This document shows, piece after piece, positions 47,658 through 59,402 of a stretch of DNA of 64,000 nucleotides (its first letter is position 1; every line of letters begins with the position of its first letter). Source of the DNA: Trachythela sp. YZ-2020 (lineage: Eukaryota > Cnidaria > Anthozoa > Malacalcyonacea > Clavulariidae); the NCBI GenBank assembly GCA_016169945.1, contig JADLSH010000077.1, positions 62,001 through 126,000 on the forward strand, in the 5' to 3' direction. The notes beneath the pieces were generated by a model, which saw only the letters and a list, made by a program, of their open reading frames with translations, ran no database searches and was not told the origin of the DNA. Both the position numbers and the translations under genes were made by a program.

Positions 47658-49923
47658 AGTGCACCTCACCCCAAAATTTTTTTTGGCTATATCAAATCTT
47701 GGCATCATTTCTAGTGTATCCGTGAAAATTTTTATTTATTTGGTCAAATCGTTCGATTTTTATGGCAGTCTAAGGTTGGCAAAAAGGCACTTTTTGATGG
47801 ACCTTGTCCGTCGTTAGGAGGAGTCTGGAACGAGTAAATTTCGTGACGTCACACAAGGTATCGTCACAATAAACTTTCGGTACACATGCAAATTCCCTGT
47901 ATACTGTCGGCCATCTACATTTATATCAGACCTACAAGCACGAAACAGAACGTAAGATGTTTCTCTTGATCAGAGCTTTCGATCTATGCATCAAATGCAT
48001 AGAACGTGTGTAGTTCTCAAGAAAATGTGCACGAAAATCGATGTATGTTTCGCCGGGATTATGTATTTTTTAGAAGTTTAGTGCCATTGAATTTTAGTAC
48101 ACTTTCCCGGTGGGCGAATAACTCGATAAATAATGAACTAACGAACTTGAAATAACCAATAGCTATCCCGTCATGAAGAGAGCTTTATTTTCATGTATGA
48201 TATGTCTATATAGCTTGTCTATTCCATTCAAACATTACTACAAATTTTGTATGTTTTCAGCTTTCAAGCGCAGGACTTTAAAGAACGGATACCGGTTTAA
48301 TTAAAGAGATATACAAACTATCTATTAGCCCGTATAACTTTGTAAATATTGCATCTACAACTTTGAAACAACTATGAGCGTGTTCGTGATGCCTGTAGCT
48401 TTCTATCCGTGCATAAAAAATGTGTTTATCAACAAAATAGCTTTAAATATATTTTACTAAGTTCATTTCGCGCCGCGGTGACATTGGCGCTGCGAAAGTG
48501 TGAGTAATATTCCGATTGGATATCGCTTCATAAGTGACATAACTCAGCCAATATCAGCATTTGATATCGCATTTGATGGTTGAGTGCATCCTACGTCCTT
48601 ATACAATAACCGGATACTTGTTATTAAACTGGCTTTCTCTTCTTCAGCGCGTACGGCTTTGTCTTGTAAATCCGCCAGTACAAAGCTTAAGTTATTTACG
48701 CGTTCGGTAATCTTTTCATTTCATCTGGCATTTTCCTTTCTAAGCCACGTTAATTCAGTATCAGAGTCTAGATGTTTTAGTTCTCTCAACTCTTTAGAGT
48801 GAACTAATAATATATCAGTGACAGAAACCATTTTAGAACTAAGTTCTTCCTTAAAGTTTGAAGCTTGCCATCGAGAGTCTCCAAAGTGGTCTCAAGGGAT
48901 CGATCGTCTGCTTCGCTTCCAAAACGTTTTGCATCTGCTAGACTCCTCGTCATCGAGGCAACAGACTTTAATTTGCCTTCAATTTCTGTTCCATTTTCCC
49001 CGTTAACAGTCATAGTTTGAGATTTCGCATACCATTTGATTGCAATATCTTTCTCTTCGGTTTCGAATAGCTTCGCGTCGGCGCCAGGAGAGGACCATTT
49101 TCCAACAGTCAATTCTAGCACTTCTTGCACGAATTGCTGCAAGGCTTCAAATGAACCAGTCCAAACCAGCTTATTTTTGTTGTTGATTGATAAGTCGTGT
49201 ACAAGGCTTTGGTTTTCCATCTTGAGATATTGTCAATTACCAATTACAGCACTATTAGTCGGAGCACTTGAGCACTGAACCGCTAGTGCTCAATGCTGTG
49301 TTGTAGGAGGGGTAAACTTTTTTGACGCGCCTCAAGATAATTATATTCTCGTGCTTCATACCAAAAGATAGTCCAGAAAAAGGCGATTTTGTGATATATA
49401 TAGCAGTGACCTATATAGTGTAAACAAGTTGTAGTTTTAGATGCCTACACGCGTGCGAAGTTGGATTTTCAACGTGCTCGAACTAAATAATACACTAGTC
49501 TTACATATATAACTTAATGCGGCATATTGTTCAATAGCTCTTCTAAAACTGATTCTATCCATATATAGCAATTATATATATCCTGTGTACTAGTCTGTTT
49601 CATGGTTAGACATGATAGCCAGAAAAAAACAGTGTAAACTTCGATTGATTCAAGGCAAGCAAAGGCGCAAAGCCGAAATGGCGAACTGAATACAAGCCGA
49701 TCAAAGCTAAATGCTGACTACCTTGCGTGACGTCAGAAAATGGGCTAGACCCAGGCTCTTTTTGGTTAGAAAATACGACGGCCAAGGTCCATCGAAAGGT
49801 AAGTTCAAAACGCCATAAAAATCGAACGATTTGACCAAATTAACATTTTTTTTCACGGATATAGCAGAAATGATGCCAAGATTTGATATAGCCAAAAAAA
49901 ATAAATTTTGGGTGAGGTGCACT
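47658..49923. mobile_element. TTAA-flanked TIR element, about 2.27 kb, carrying an unknown gene
   Basis: The ends AGTGCACCTCACCCCAAAAT and GGGTGAGGTGCACT face each other with TTAA outside both (47654-47657 and 49924-49927). Inverted similarity continues inward for about 230 bp: TATCAAATCTTGGCATCATT, GGTCAAATCGTTCGATTTTT and TGACGTCAC blocks occur in both arms. The arms differ by substitutions and indels, so the copy is old. The interior holds a minus-strand gene of an unnamed family (49220 to about 48560), and I see no transposase. End structure resembles the 14.4-16.7 kb element, but the sequences differ. Confidence 0.75.
48560..49220 (-). pseudogene. Unknown-family gene: WTG/WSSPG domain plus coiled coil
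   Basis: The first frame (49220-48804) reads MENQSLVHDLSINN, VWTGSFEALQQFVQEVLELT, GKWSSPGADAKLFE, IKWYAKSQTMTVNGENG, then LETTLETLDGKLQTLRK. A frameshift near 48850 joins it to a coiled-coil continuation in another frame: ILLVHSKELRELKHL, ELTWLRKENAR, a stop, then ERVNNLSFVLADLQDK and EEEKASLITSIRLLYKD. The N-terminal domain aligns by eye with the ORF1 of the retrotransposon at 24.5 kb (WTG, FV, L-x-L, W-S-x-P, KLF, NG). The gene sits inside a TTAA-flanked DNA element. I know no function. It may be a captured retrotransposon ORF1 or a host-derived cargo gene. Confidence 0.55.
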
Positions 49924-49927
49924 TTAA

Positions 49928-52406
49928 TGCCACCTTATGTAATAACAATCGGCCTAATTTACATCAAATGTTCAATTTATATAAAGATTTGACCTTTGGT
50001 CATTCCATGTTCCTCTCAGAATGATGAACAATATTAAATTACATATTGTGTATACAGCGAATAAAGTCACATCGCTCAGCAGGTGACATTGTCCTTTAAT
50101 ACAATCAATGCAATCTTTATTGATAAACTAAATTTTTGTGAAACTTACGTGGACCGTCGTTGGAAGGTCGTAAAAGCTGCGAGCTAACGCAACCAATCAA
50201 ATTGCAGGAAAGGCCAGAATATCACAAGATGTACACAAGTATATGAAGATAAAAATAGTTAGAAAAAGAAAGATAAATATGAGAAGTAGTAGATGCAATG
50301 TGTTATGCTATGTGTTACACAAGTTGTACGTGAAATTGAGAAGTTTTAAACAACCTGTAATTGGAGACGCGCCCAGCTCCACGACACAATGTAATTTTAG
50401 GCTTAAAATACATCACATTCATTTATTTACCAAATAATATCTTTGAAACTTGTGTTAGTGCATTTACAAATGTTTGAGCTTGGAGTCTGCGATACGGATG
50501 CGATTACGTTAAATAGCATTCATACCGCCCACGCAAGAGATGAAAATACCTCATTTGACATCCAGTCTTCAGAATTGTATTGCTGAATTGGAAACCAGCA
50601 AGGTCCGTTTCAGACCCCTCTCCATGTGGCGAAAATAATTGACGAATTATGTGCGGTAGAAGAGCGAGGCATAAATCAGTGAGATGCAGCATAAATTTGC
50701 CTACAGAGGTTCGGCAGAGCGAACTCATTCCTGCCTCAGTCGCTTCCTCCTATTAACATGATAATTTGAATGACGTTTTAATCACTGCCGTTGTTGTATC
50801 GCCCCAGCGTTGCATCTAATACAATTAAGTTTGGTGCATACAGTAAGTGGAGCGGCGTCTGAAGCGGGACTGAAAGAAAAAAATGTAGAGCTTGTTTTGA
50901 AGAGGTGTTGTTGGGCTGTCGTTTTGAAGACCAGAAACTCCCAGAAAGTTGGACAAAGTAGAATGGGAATGGTCTGTGAAGTTAACCCCGATCCAATGGC
51001 GCGTCAGCGCCGTTCCAGGCAATAACCCGGGGGAGAATATGAATTCCGCAAGGCTATTTTTACTATTTACACCAGGGGAAAAAGCAAGGCTAGCGAAGTT
51101 AAAAGTCCATCAATTATCGCAGGCGCATGGGTGATGGGTGGTCAAACAAAGTACGAACTATGAACGAACTATATCTTAAAGTATGATAGTGAGATTTTGA
51201 TTTTAATCTCTAGTGTATTATGCAAGACTCGACAACAGCAAGGTAAAGTCTGTTAACCTTTGAAACATGTCTTGCAGCAAAATTGTAAGAAGGGTTGCGA
51301 CATATTTTGCATGGTGCACAATACCGTGTGAAGAGGATAAGGAGCTATTACACTGTATGCGTGCGTACTGCATTGTTTAAGTCAAGCCCATTTTCCACGT
51401 CAACTGTGTCGTAATGTATTAAAGTGTTTTATTTTGTGTTAAACCATTAGTGCTTCTCTAGAGCTTTTAAAGCAAAAATACAACAATTTGCGATATGATA
51501 TGGCTGGAGTAATACTCAAACGACTATAAAGAATTGAATTAGTGTTTCAGCCTCCCAGCCTGCATCACCATTCTCGGCGTTGATACCAAAAAGAAATGAT
51601 ATAGAGGCGTGCTTAGTTATTTTAATTGATATGAATGCAGTCATCATATTGCGTGCAGTTAATGCTGTGCCATTATTATAGTACTTAAGTCATCAGGTAT
51701 ATTCGTGTTTGCTTTCAAGTGCTATGAATACGTAATTGTTCATATATTTTGTGCATTGTTGTATTCTTCGAAAAGTTAAATCCTCACTTTTTGGACTATA
51801 GATAACTGTGGCCTTTTTCGTCTATTTCAATTGACTCGGCGTAATTCTAGAAATATAAATAATAACAATCATGAGCATAAAACAAATAATATATATTTCA
51901 TGATAATGTTGTATAGTTGTATTGGTATCCCGTTTATATTTCCTGCTTTGGCAGGGGAGGATTACATGGATGTTGTTTTTTGCGGAAATTAGATTTTTTT
52001 AAAGCGTGCTTTGCTGAATTATTGCATGCAAAAATGTACACTAAACAGTCACAATATTACAAAATTATCCAGTCCCTGACAATATATCTAAACATGGGCC
52101 ATGGCGGTGAATGATATTTAGAAATGGTTAACGAAATTTTACAAACTGCAAACTTATACTGGCGTGCTCATGGCAAATAACATTTTATATATTCATAATC
52201 TTGATAACTGTAGCAATCTAAAAATTATTAAATCAATAGGAATTAACAAGTTTACGAGAACGGAGCAAAATAATGCTGAATACATTGATTGCATGATAAT
52301 ACCGCCAAAAATGGATCTATTGATCTTACCAATGTCATTTTGGTATATTTCGTTGCTATTCTTATGAGGATTATACATACACGAAATTAACTTTGTTATT
52401 TGATTT
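49928..52406. other. No gene recognised
   Basis: Short frames on both strands (for example 50504-50728 minus and 50810-51134 plus) show no family motif. The sequence is otherwise AT-rich and non-repetitive to the eye. Confidence 0.35.
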
Positions 52407-55221
52407 AGTAAGCGATGTCAGATGCAGCTTGTCTTAGTAAGCGATATCAGATGCAGCTTGTCTTAGTAAGCGATATCAGATGCAGCTTGTCTTAGTAAGC
52501 GATGTCAGATGCAGCTTGTCTTGGTAAGCGATGTCAGATGCAGCTTGTCTTTGTAAGCGATATCAGATGCAGCTTGTCTTAGTAAGCGATATCAGATGCA
52601 GCTTGTCTTAGTAAGCGATGTCAGATGCAGCTTGTCTTAGTAAGCGATGTCAGATGCAGCTTGTCTTAGTAAGCGATGTCAGATGCAGCTTGTCTTAGTA
52701 AGCGATATCAGATGCAGCTTGTCTTAGTAAGCGATGTCAGAAGCAGCTTGTCTTAGTAAGCGATGTCAGATGCAGCTTGTCTTAGTAAGCGATGTCAGAT
52801 GCAGCTTGTCTTAGTAAGCGATATCAGATGCAGCTTGTCTTAGCAAGCGATGTCAGAAGCAGCTTGTCTTAGTAAGCGATGTCAGATGCAGCTTGTCTTA
52901 GTAAGCGATGTCAGATGCAGCTTGTCTTAGTAAGCGATATCAGATGCAGCTTGTCTTAGTAAGCGATGTCAGATGCAGCTTGTCTTAGTAAGCGATGTCA
53001 GAAGCAGCTTGTCTTAGTAAGCGATGTCAGATGCAGCTTGTCTTAGTAAGCGATGTCAGATGCAGCTTGTCTTAGTAAGCGATGTCAGAAGCAGCTTGTC
53101 TTAGTAAGCGATGTCAGATGCAGCTTGTCTTAGTAAGCGATGTCAGATGCAGCTTGTCTTAGTAAGCGATGTCAGATGCAGCTTGTCTTAGTAAGCGATG
53201 TCAGATGCAGCTTGTCTTAGTAAGCGATGTCAGATGCAGCTTGTCTTAGTAAGCGATGTCAGAAGCAGCTTGTCTTAGTAAGCGATGTCAGATGCAGCTT
53301 GTCTTAGTAAGCGATATCAGATGCAGCTTGTCTTAGTAAGCGATATCAGATGCAGCTTGTCTTAGTAAGCGATGTCAGATGCAGCTTGTCTTAGTAAGCG
53401 ATGTCAGATGCAGCTTGTCTTGGTAAGCGATGTCAGATGCAGCTTGTCTTAGTAAGCGATGTCAGATGCAGCTTGTCTTAGTAAGCGATATCAGATGCAG
53501 CTTGTCTTAGTAAGCGATGTCAGATGCAGCTTGTCTTAGTAAGCGATGTCAGATGGAGCTTGTCTTAGTAAGCGATATCAGATGCAGCTTGTCTTAGTAA
53601 GCGATATCAGATGCAGCTTGTCTTAGTAAGCGATGTCAGATGCAGCTTGTCTTAGTAAGCGATGTCAGATGCAGCTTGTCTTAGTAAGCGATATCAGATG
53701 CAGCTTGTCTTAGTAAGCGATGTCAGATGCAGCTTGTCTTAGTAAGCGATATCAGATGCAGCTTGTCTTAGTAAGCGATATCAGATGCAGCTTGTCTTAG
53801 TAAGCGATGTCAGATGCAGCTTGTCTTAGTAAGCGATGTCAGATGCAGCTTGTCTTAGTAAGCGATGTCAGATGCAGCTTGTCTTAGTAAGCGATATCAG
53901 ATGCAGCTTGTCTTAGTAAGCGATGTCAGAAGCAGCTTGTCTTAGTAAGCGATGTCAGATGCAGCTTGTCTTAGTAAGCGATGTCAGATGCAGCTTGTCT
54001 TAGTAAGCGATATCAGATGCAGCTTGTCTTAGCAAGCGATGTCAGAAGCAGCTTGTCTTAGTAAGCGATGTCAGATGCAGCTTGTCTTAGTAAGCGATGT
54101 CAGATGCAGCTTGTCTTAGTAAAGCGATATCAGATGCAGCTTGTCTTAGTAAGCGATGTCAGATGCAGCTTGTCTTAGTAAGCGATGTCAGAAGCAGCTT
54201 GTCTTAGTAAGCGATGTCAGATGCAGCTTGTCTTAGTAAGCGATGTCAGATGCAGCTTGTCTTAGTAAGCGATGTCAGAAGCAGCTTGTCTTAGTAAGCG
54301 ATGTCAGATGCAGCTTGTCTTAGTAAGCGATGTCAGATGCAGCTTGTCTTAGTAAGCGATGTCAGATGCAGCTTGTCTTAGTAAGCGATGTCAGATGCAG
54401 CTTGTCTTAGTAAGCGATGTCAGATGCAGCTTGTCTTAGTAAGCGATGTCAGAAGCAGCTTGTCTTAGTAAGCGATGTCAGATGCAGCTTGTCTTAGTAA
54501 GCGATATCAGATGCAGCTTGTCTTAGTAAGCGATATCAGATGCAGCTTGTCTTAGTAAGCGATGTCAGATGCAGCTTGTCTTAGTAAGCGATGTCAGATG
54601 CAGCTTGTCTTGGTAAGCGATGTCAGATGCAGCTTGTCTTAGTAAGCGATGTCAGATGCAGCTTGTCTTAGTAAGCGATATCAGATGCAGCTTGTCTTAG
54701 TAAGCGATGTCAGATGCAGCTTGTCTTAGTAAGCGATGTCAGATGGAGCTTGTCTTAGTAAGCGATATCAGATGCAGCTTGTCTTAGTAAGCGATATCAG
54801 ATGCAGCTTGTCTTAGTAAGCGATGTCAGATGCAGCTTGTCTTAGTAAGCGATATCAGATGCAGCTTGTCTTAGTAAGCGATGTCAGATGCAGCTTGTCT
54901 TAGTAAGCGAAGTCAGATGCAGCTTGTCTTAGTAAGCGATGTCAGATGCAGCTTGTCTTAGTAAGCGATGTCAGATGCAGCTTGTCTTAGTAAGCGATGT
55001 CAGATGCAGCTTGTCTTAGTAAGCGATGTCAGATGCAGCTTGTCTTAGTAAGCGATATCAGATGCAGCTTGTCTTAGTAAGCGATGTCAGATGCAGCTTG
55101 TCTTAGTAAGCGATGTCAGATGCAGCTTGTCTTAGTAAGCGATATCAGATGCAGCTTGTCTTAGTAAGCGATATCAGATGCAGCTTGTCTTAGTAAGCGA
55201 TGTCAGATGCAGCTTGTCTTA
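52407..55221 (+). repeat. 29-bp minisatellite, about 97 units, left block
   Basis: The unit is AGTAAGCGATGTCAGATGCA followed by GCTTGTCTT. Variants are limited to a few sites: ATGTC/ATATC, AGATGC/AGAAGC, rare GATGGAGC, rare GGTAAG or TGTAAG. The period is constant except for one extra A near 54121. The pattern of variants repeats after about 1190 bp (41 units), showing a higher-order duplication. The 29-bp period is not a multiple of three, so no repetitive protein is encoded. The array continues at 59403 on the far side of the Harbinger element. Confidence 0.97.
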
Positions 55222-55794
55222 AGGCCCTGTCACACTATTGCGTATCGTACTAGCGTATGCCCGCGTATGAAAAATATCACTCATACGCCGGTATACGCTG
55301 ACATACGCTAGGGGTACGTTGGGCATAGGTTGTATACGTTTAAAGCACGGTCGCATACGGTGGCATACGCTGGCATACGGCGAGGCAGAAAAGTTTTTTT
55401 AAGCATGCTCAAAAATTTTGTGCGTATTCGGACGTATGGTTTATACGGTAAGCATACTCTAGGCATACGCTGAATACGGTAGAGGGACGCTAGATGTACG
55501 GTACTAATAGGTCGAGTACGCTAGTCATACGCGGGCATGAAGGCGTACCGTACAGCTAGTGTGTTGATAGCGCATGAGTAACGTACGTCTAACGTATGTG
55601 TGACGTATGTGCAACTTCCATAGATATCTTGGCGTATGGCAGACGATTGAGTAACGTATTTGCCGTACAATTTGCGTATGAGTGACGTCTGGCCATCGTA
55701 TCCCCAGCGTATTGCCCGCGTGTTGAGAAAGTGTATATATAGGCTCCCATTTTTAGCTGTTCTTCATATCTTCTTGGATCTCCGGGTATGAACG

Positions 55795-57052
55795 ATGGAG
55801 TTAGCTGTTCTCCAACATCAGTATGATCTCATAGATTTGGCAATTCATCACATCCAACATAACAGAAGAAAGAAGAGAAGAAGAAAAAGACGTGGAATCT
55901 GGATGAGATCATGGATCGGCAGGCGAAGGCAGTTTGGCATGTATGACCAGCTTCTGGTGGAGCTCCGAAACGAGGACCAACAATGCTTCAAGAACTTCAT
56001 GCGGATGGCCCGAGATGTTCGATGAGCTGCTGGCCAGAGTCAGTCCCAGGATCACCAAACAACATACCTGGTATAGGCAGCCCCTGGAGCCCGGCCTGAA
56101 GCTCGCACTGACTTTGCGTCATCTTGCCTCTGGGAGCACGTATTCAGCCATGAAGTACGGATGGAGGGTCCCCCACAACACCCAGTCACTCATCGTCAGA
56201 GAGGTCTGCCAAGCCATCATCGACGAATACATGTCCGATGTCATGACCTGTCCAACCACCCCAGAGAGATGGCGTGCCATATCTGACAAGTTCCTCAAGA
56301 GATGGAACTTCCCCCCTACATGTGGTGCACTAGATGGGAAGCACATTGCCTGCAAGTGTCCTCCAAAAGTGGATCCCAATACTTCAACTACAAGGATTCT
56401 ACTCTGTTGTACTCATGGGACTTGTAGATGCAGATTACAAGTTCATCTGGGCAGATATCGGTGGTAAGGGTCATCATCAGACGCACAGATCTACAATAAT
56501 TCTGAAATCAAGGAATTGGCTGAAGGCGGCACCATAGGAGTCCCCGCCCCTGATGCTCTACCCAATGACTACCAGAATGTCCCTTACTTCTTCATCGGCG
56601 ACGATGCCTTCGCCCTCCGAGAGACCATGATGAAGCCATACAGCCGCCGCGGTCTGAACAACGAAGAGAGGATATTTAACTACAGGCTTTCCCGCGCCAG
56701 AAGGGTGGTTGAAAATGCCTTCGGCATCCTGGCGAACCGATTCCAGGTTCTGCTAACTACTATGCAGCATCACCCCTCCACTGTCAAGCTCATCGTGAAA
56801 GCTTGCATTGTCCTGCACAATCTCATGAGGTTACGGTACCCTGAACTACAGAACCAGCATGTAGACCGTGCTGAGAACATGAACAGTGACTTCATCCCTG
56901 GAGCATGGAGACAGGACAGGAATTTACACGACACACATACAGTTGCTGGAGGGAACACCTACACCAACAAAGGAAAGAAACAGAGGAACCTTCTTAAACA
57001 CTGGGTCAACTCAGATGCAGGTGCTGTTGCATGGCAAAACAGAATGATTTAG
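55795..57052 (+). pseudogene. PIF/Harbinger transposase (DDE_Tnp_4-type nuclease), frameshifted
   Basis: The first frame (55795-56025) gives a basic N terminus (RRKKRRRKRRGIW) and LLVELRNEDQQCFKNFMRM; near 56015 the frame shifts to MFDELLARVSPRITKQ. The nuclease reads LALTLRHLASGSTYSAMKYG, then FPPTCGALDGKHI (first Asp), a shifted VDADYKFIWADIGGKG, SDAQIYNNSEIKEL, YFFIGDDAFAL (second Asp), and RRVVENAFGILANRF (Glu), ending near 57052. All catalytic acidic residues (D, D, E) are present. Shifts near 56015, 56375 and 56465 prevent a single product. The family cuts and rejoins DNA at TTA/TAA-type sites together with the partner protein. Confidence 0.9.
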
Positions 57053-57417
57053 AGCGCCTTGATTATGAATCAAACTACACTACAACGAATTGATGTATTT
57101 ATAATCCGCTACTTTAACACAACCCTATACTTTGTATATTTCACATCATATGTTATTTATCAGTACCACTGACACCTAGAATAATAAACTGCACTTGATA
57201 GTAGACTGTACACTATACACTCTACATAATGGTATAGTTTAAAATTAAATGTAAAGTGCAGTGTAATATTCTAGGGGCCTTGCATCAGGGGTACTTATAA
57301 ATTAAGTATATATAGATTTATATATTAAAAAAGTACAAGAAACAAAACAAGGAAATTCATTTTTAACTTTGTAACATAGTCATTACAACAACAGTCACTA
57401 AAGAGTCAATACTTCTT
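57053..57417. other. Harbinger intergenic spacer between convergent genes
   Basis: AT-rich spacer between the stop of the transposase and the stop of the MADF-like gene. It likely holds both polyadenylation regions; AATAAA occurs at 57181 (plus) and TTTATT-type sequence at 57156 suits the minus strand. Confidence 0.5.
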
Positions 57418-59110
57418 TTACGTTTGTGGTCGTTGGTTGAGTACCTCATCCTGAGAGCCGACATCATCAGTAGATCCCGTGATATATTGAAATCCTGAGA
57501 GGGTGGATCTAGTGCAAATGTTCGGGAGGTTGTGCTCGAAGGCTGAGCCTGCAACATGCTGCGTTGGCCCCGGCTTTTCCCTCAGTACCTGTGCAGCAGA
57601 ACCCAAGGAGTCACAAACTGGGGCGGGGGTGGGAGTGCACTGTTGCTGCTGCTGTTGAGTTTGCTGAGGAGGTTGCTGAGCAAGTTGTTGAGGAGGAGCC
57701 ATCATCTGCTCTAGAGGAGTGGGAGTCCTGTGGTGATGTTGATGCTGGACGATTGGCTGGTGAAACTGGTCCATGTACTCCATGGACTGTGAACCCCACT
57801 GATGATGCAGGAGGCTCGTTTATTGACATGTAGGAGGTGTCTGATAATGCTCGGAGAAGGATGGTGCTGAGGAGGTGAATGAGCAGAAGGAGGTGCTGAA
57901 ATGGGGCGCTGGGGGTGGGGTGGTTGAGAGTGGCTGGCCTGCTGGGTTTGTTTGATGTGTGGAGCTTCCATGGCACTTGGAATATCATAATCGCTATCCT
58001 CATCCATCAGTTCTGACAGTAACCTGTTGATGGAGGACCTTGCCTTCTTGTACTTGGGCTTGGACATGGTCAGCAGGCTGTCTTTAACGTAGTTGGCAAA
58101 GGCAGTTCGGGCTGTGATGGGATGTTGCTGGGCTTTGGAGAGCTCCTTGAGGATGGTGCCAGACTCAGAAAGTCTCTGCTGTAGGGAATCAAGGACGTCG
58201 CTGTCTGGGTCCCGAGGTCGCTTGCGTGAGGATGAAGGGGTAGATGAGGGTATAGGAGTGATTTCATCCAGGTCAATCTGCATGTCAGCGCAGGCGCTCT
58301 CGGCTGCATCAAGGTCTCCTCTGTGCCGTTGGATGGTTGCTGTCACCTGCAAAGACAAAAAATAACATCACAAGTACATGATTGCAAAAATGATTTATAT
58401 ATATATACATCATGAAATTAATGAGTTCCATAAAAGATCGAATAGTTGTCAACTTACACTCTGCATGGGCTCTGGACGGTGGCGAGTGACCGTCTTCAGA
58501 AAAGCAAACTTTGAGAGGATCCACTGCTCTCTCTCAGTCAGGTTTGGTGTACTATCACCGCTCTTTTTCTTATCAAGGCGTGTGTGGGTGTCACGCAATG
58601 ACCTGAACCAGCCCTTGAGGGTGTCAGCTGTCTTGTCCATTTGCTGGGCTTGCTCTTCCCAGATCTTGTCCTTCTTGTCTTCCGCCTGTAATCTGTCATC
58701 TTGACATTCCAAAGCACAGGGTTGTCCATGATGAACTCCAGCATCAACTCTTCCTCTGCGATGATGAGGTTGCAGGGGTTTTTCTTGGCCCTTTCCTTCT
58801 TCTTCTTCCCCTTGTTATCGGCCAGGCGGGAGGCGGTGGAGAAATCAATAGATGCATATGATGACACCGATGATTCACGGGAGACTTCGCGAGGTAGAGC
58901 TGGGGACCTTGATTGCTCAGGAACATGTAGTTCATCATTAGGAGGTGTCTCAGGAGCATCAGCAGGTGTGTCAAGTACATCATCTGGTGGTTGAAGTATA
59001 TCTGCAGGTATATGAACAGGTGGATCATCAGCTTTGGATGAGGATGATGCTGGAATCTTCTTCCCTTTTCCTCGGCCATGAGTAGACGATGTCCTCTTCT
59101 TGTTTGGCAT
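57418..59110 (-). pseudogene. Harbinger MADF/Myb-like DNA-binding protein gene with one intron, frameshifted
   Basis: I place the start at 59110 (MPNKKRTSSTHGRGKGKK), because the in-frame Met further upstream lies within the terminal region. A disordered Pro/Ser-rich N terminus is followed by a MADF domain: EEELMLEFIMDNPVLWN, then after a frameshift near 58685 DKIWEEQAQQMDKTADTLKG, WFRSLRDTHTRLDKKKSG, EREQWILSKFAFLK. A 111-bp intron (58347-58457, minus) has a GTAAGT donor and a TTTTTTGTCTTTGCAG acceptor; splicing keeps the frame across QS-VTATIQ. Exon 2 has SSSRKRPRDPDSDVLDSLQQ, a helical segment and a Q/P/H-rich tail, with another frameshift near 57800. Partners of this type bring the nuclease to the TIRs. 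Confidence 0.85.
58347..58457 (-). other. Intron of the MADF-like gene
   Basis: GT-AG intron: donor CAGAGT/GTAAGTTGAC, acceptor after a T-rich tract GTCTTTGCAG/GTGACAGC. Length 111 bp, phase 0. It supports a eukaryotic, spliced gene. Confidence 0.85.
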
Positions 59111-59402
59111 ATTGATAGTTGGACGTTTTCTGCAATAATGCTGCAATGTTGAACGACCGCCGCTTTTATAGGCTTGAAGTTTGTAACATGATAGTGGTAC
59201 GCTAGACATACGCTCGTAAGCTATTCATATGCTGGGCATACGCCAGCGATGCGCTACTCATACGATACTCATAGGTTCAATAAGGTAAGTATATGCAGAA
59301 ATCTGTATTTTTAAGGGCTTTTTTGTGCGTATGACAATACATGAAATAATTTTCATACGCAACTCATACGTTTCTATCATACGCAATAGTGTGACAGGGC
59401 CA

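Larger units (their letters stand above)
55222..59402. mobile_element. PIF/Harbinger DNA transposon inserted in the minisatellite
   Basis: The ends share GGCCCTGTCACACTATTGCG plus two more bases, a 22-bp perfect TIR one base inside each end. A TTA duplication (55219-55221 and 59403-59405) falls within the minisatellite unit CTTGTCTTAGTAAGC, so the empty site can be read off exactly. Both subterminal regions (55250-55700 and 59190-59385) are packed with CATACGC, GTATGCG and TACGGT-like motifs in both orientations, likely transposase-binding sites. The 4181-bp interior carries the two genes typical of the superfamily: a DDE nuclease (plus) and a MADF/Myb-like gene (minus), in convergent arrangement. 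Confidence 0.95.

Noticed and set aside
50810..51134. Overlapping short frames as a small gene
   Set aside because: They have no conserved motif and overlap frames of similar length on the opposite strand.
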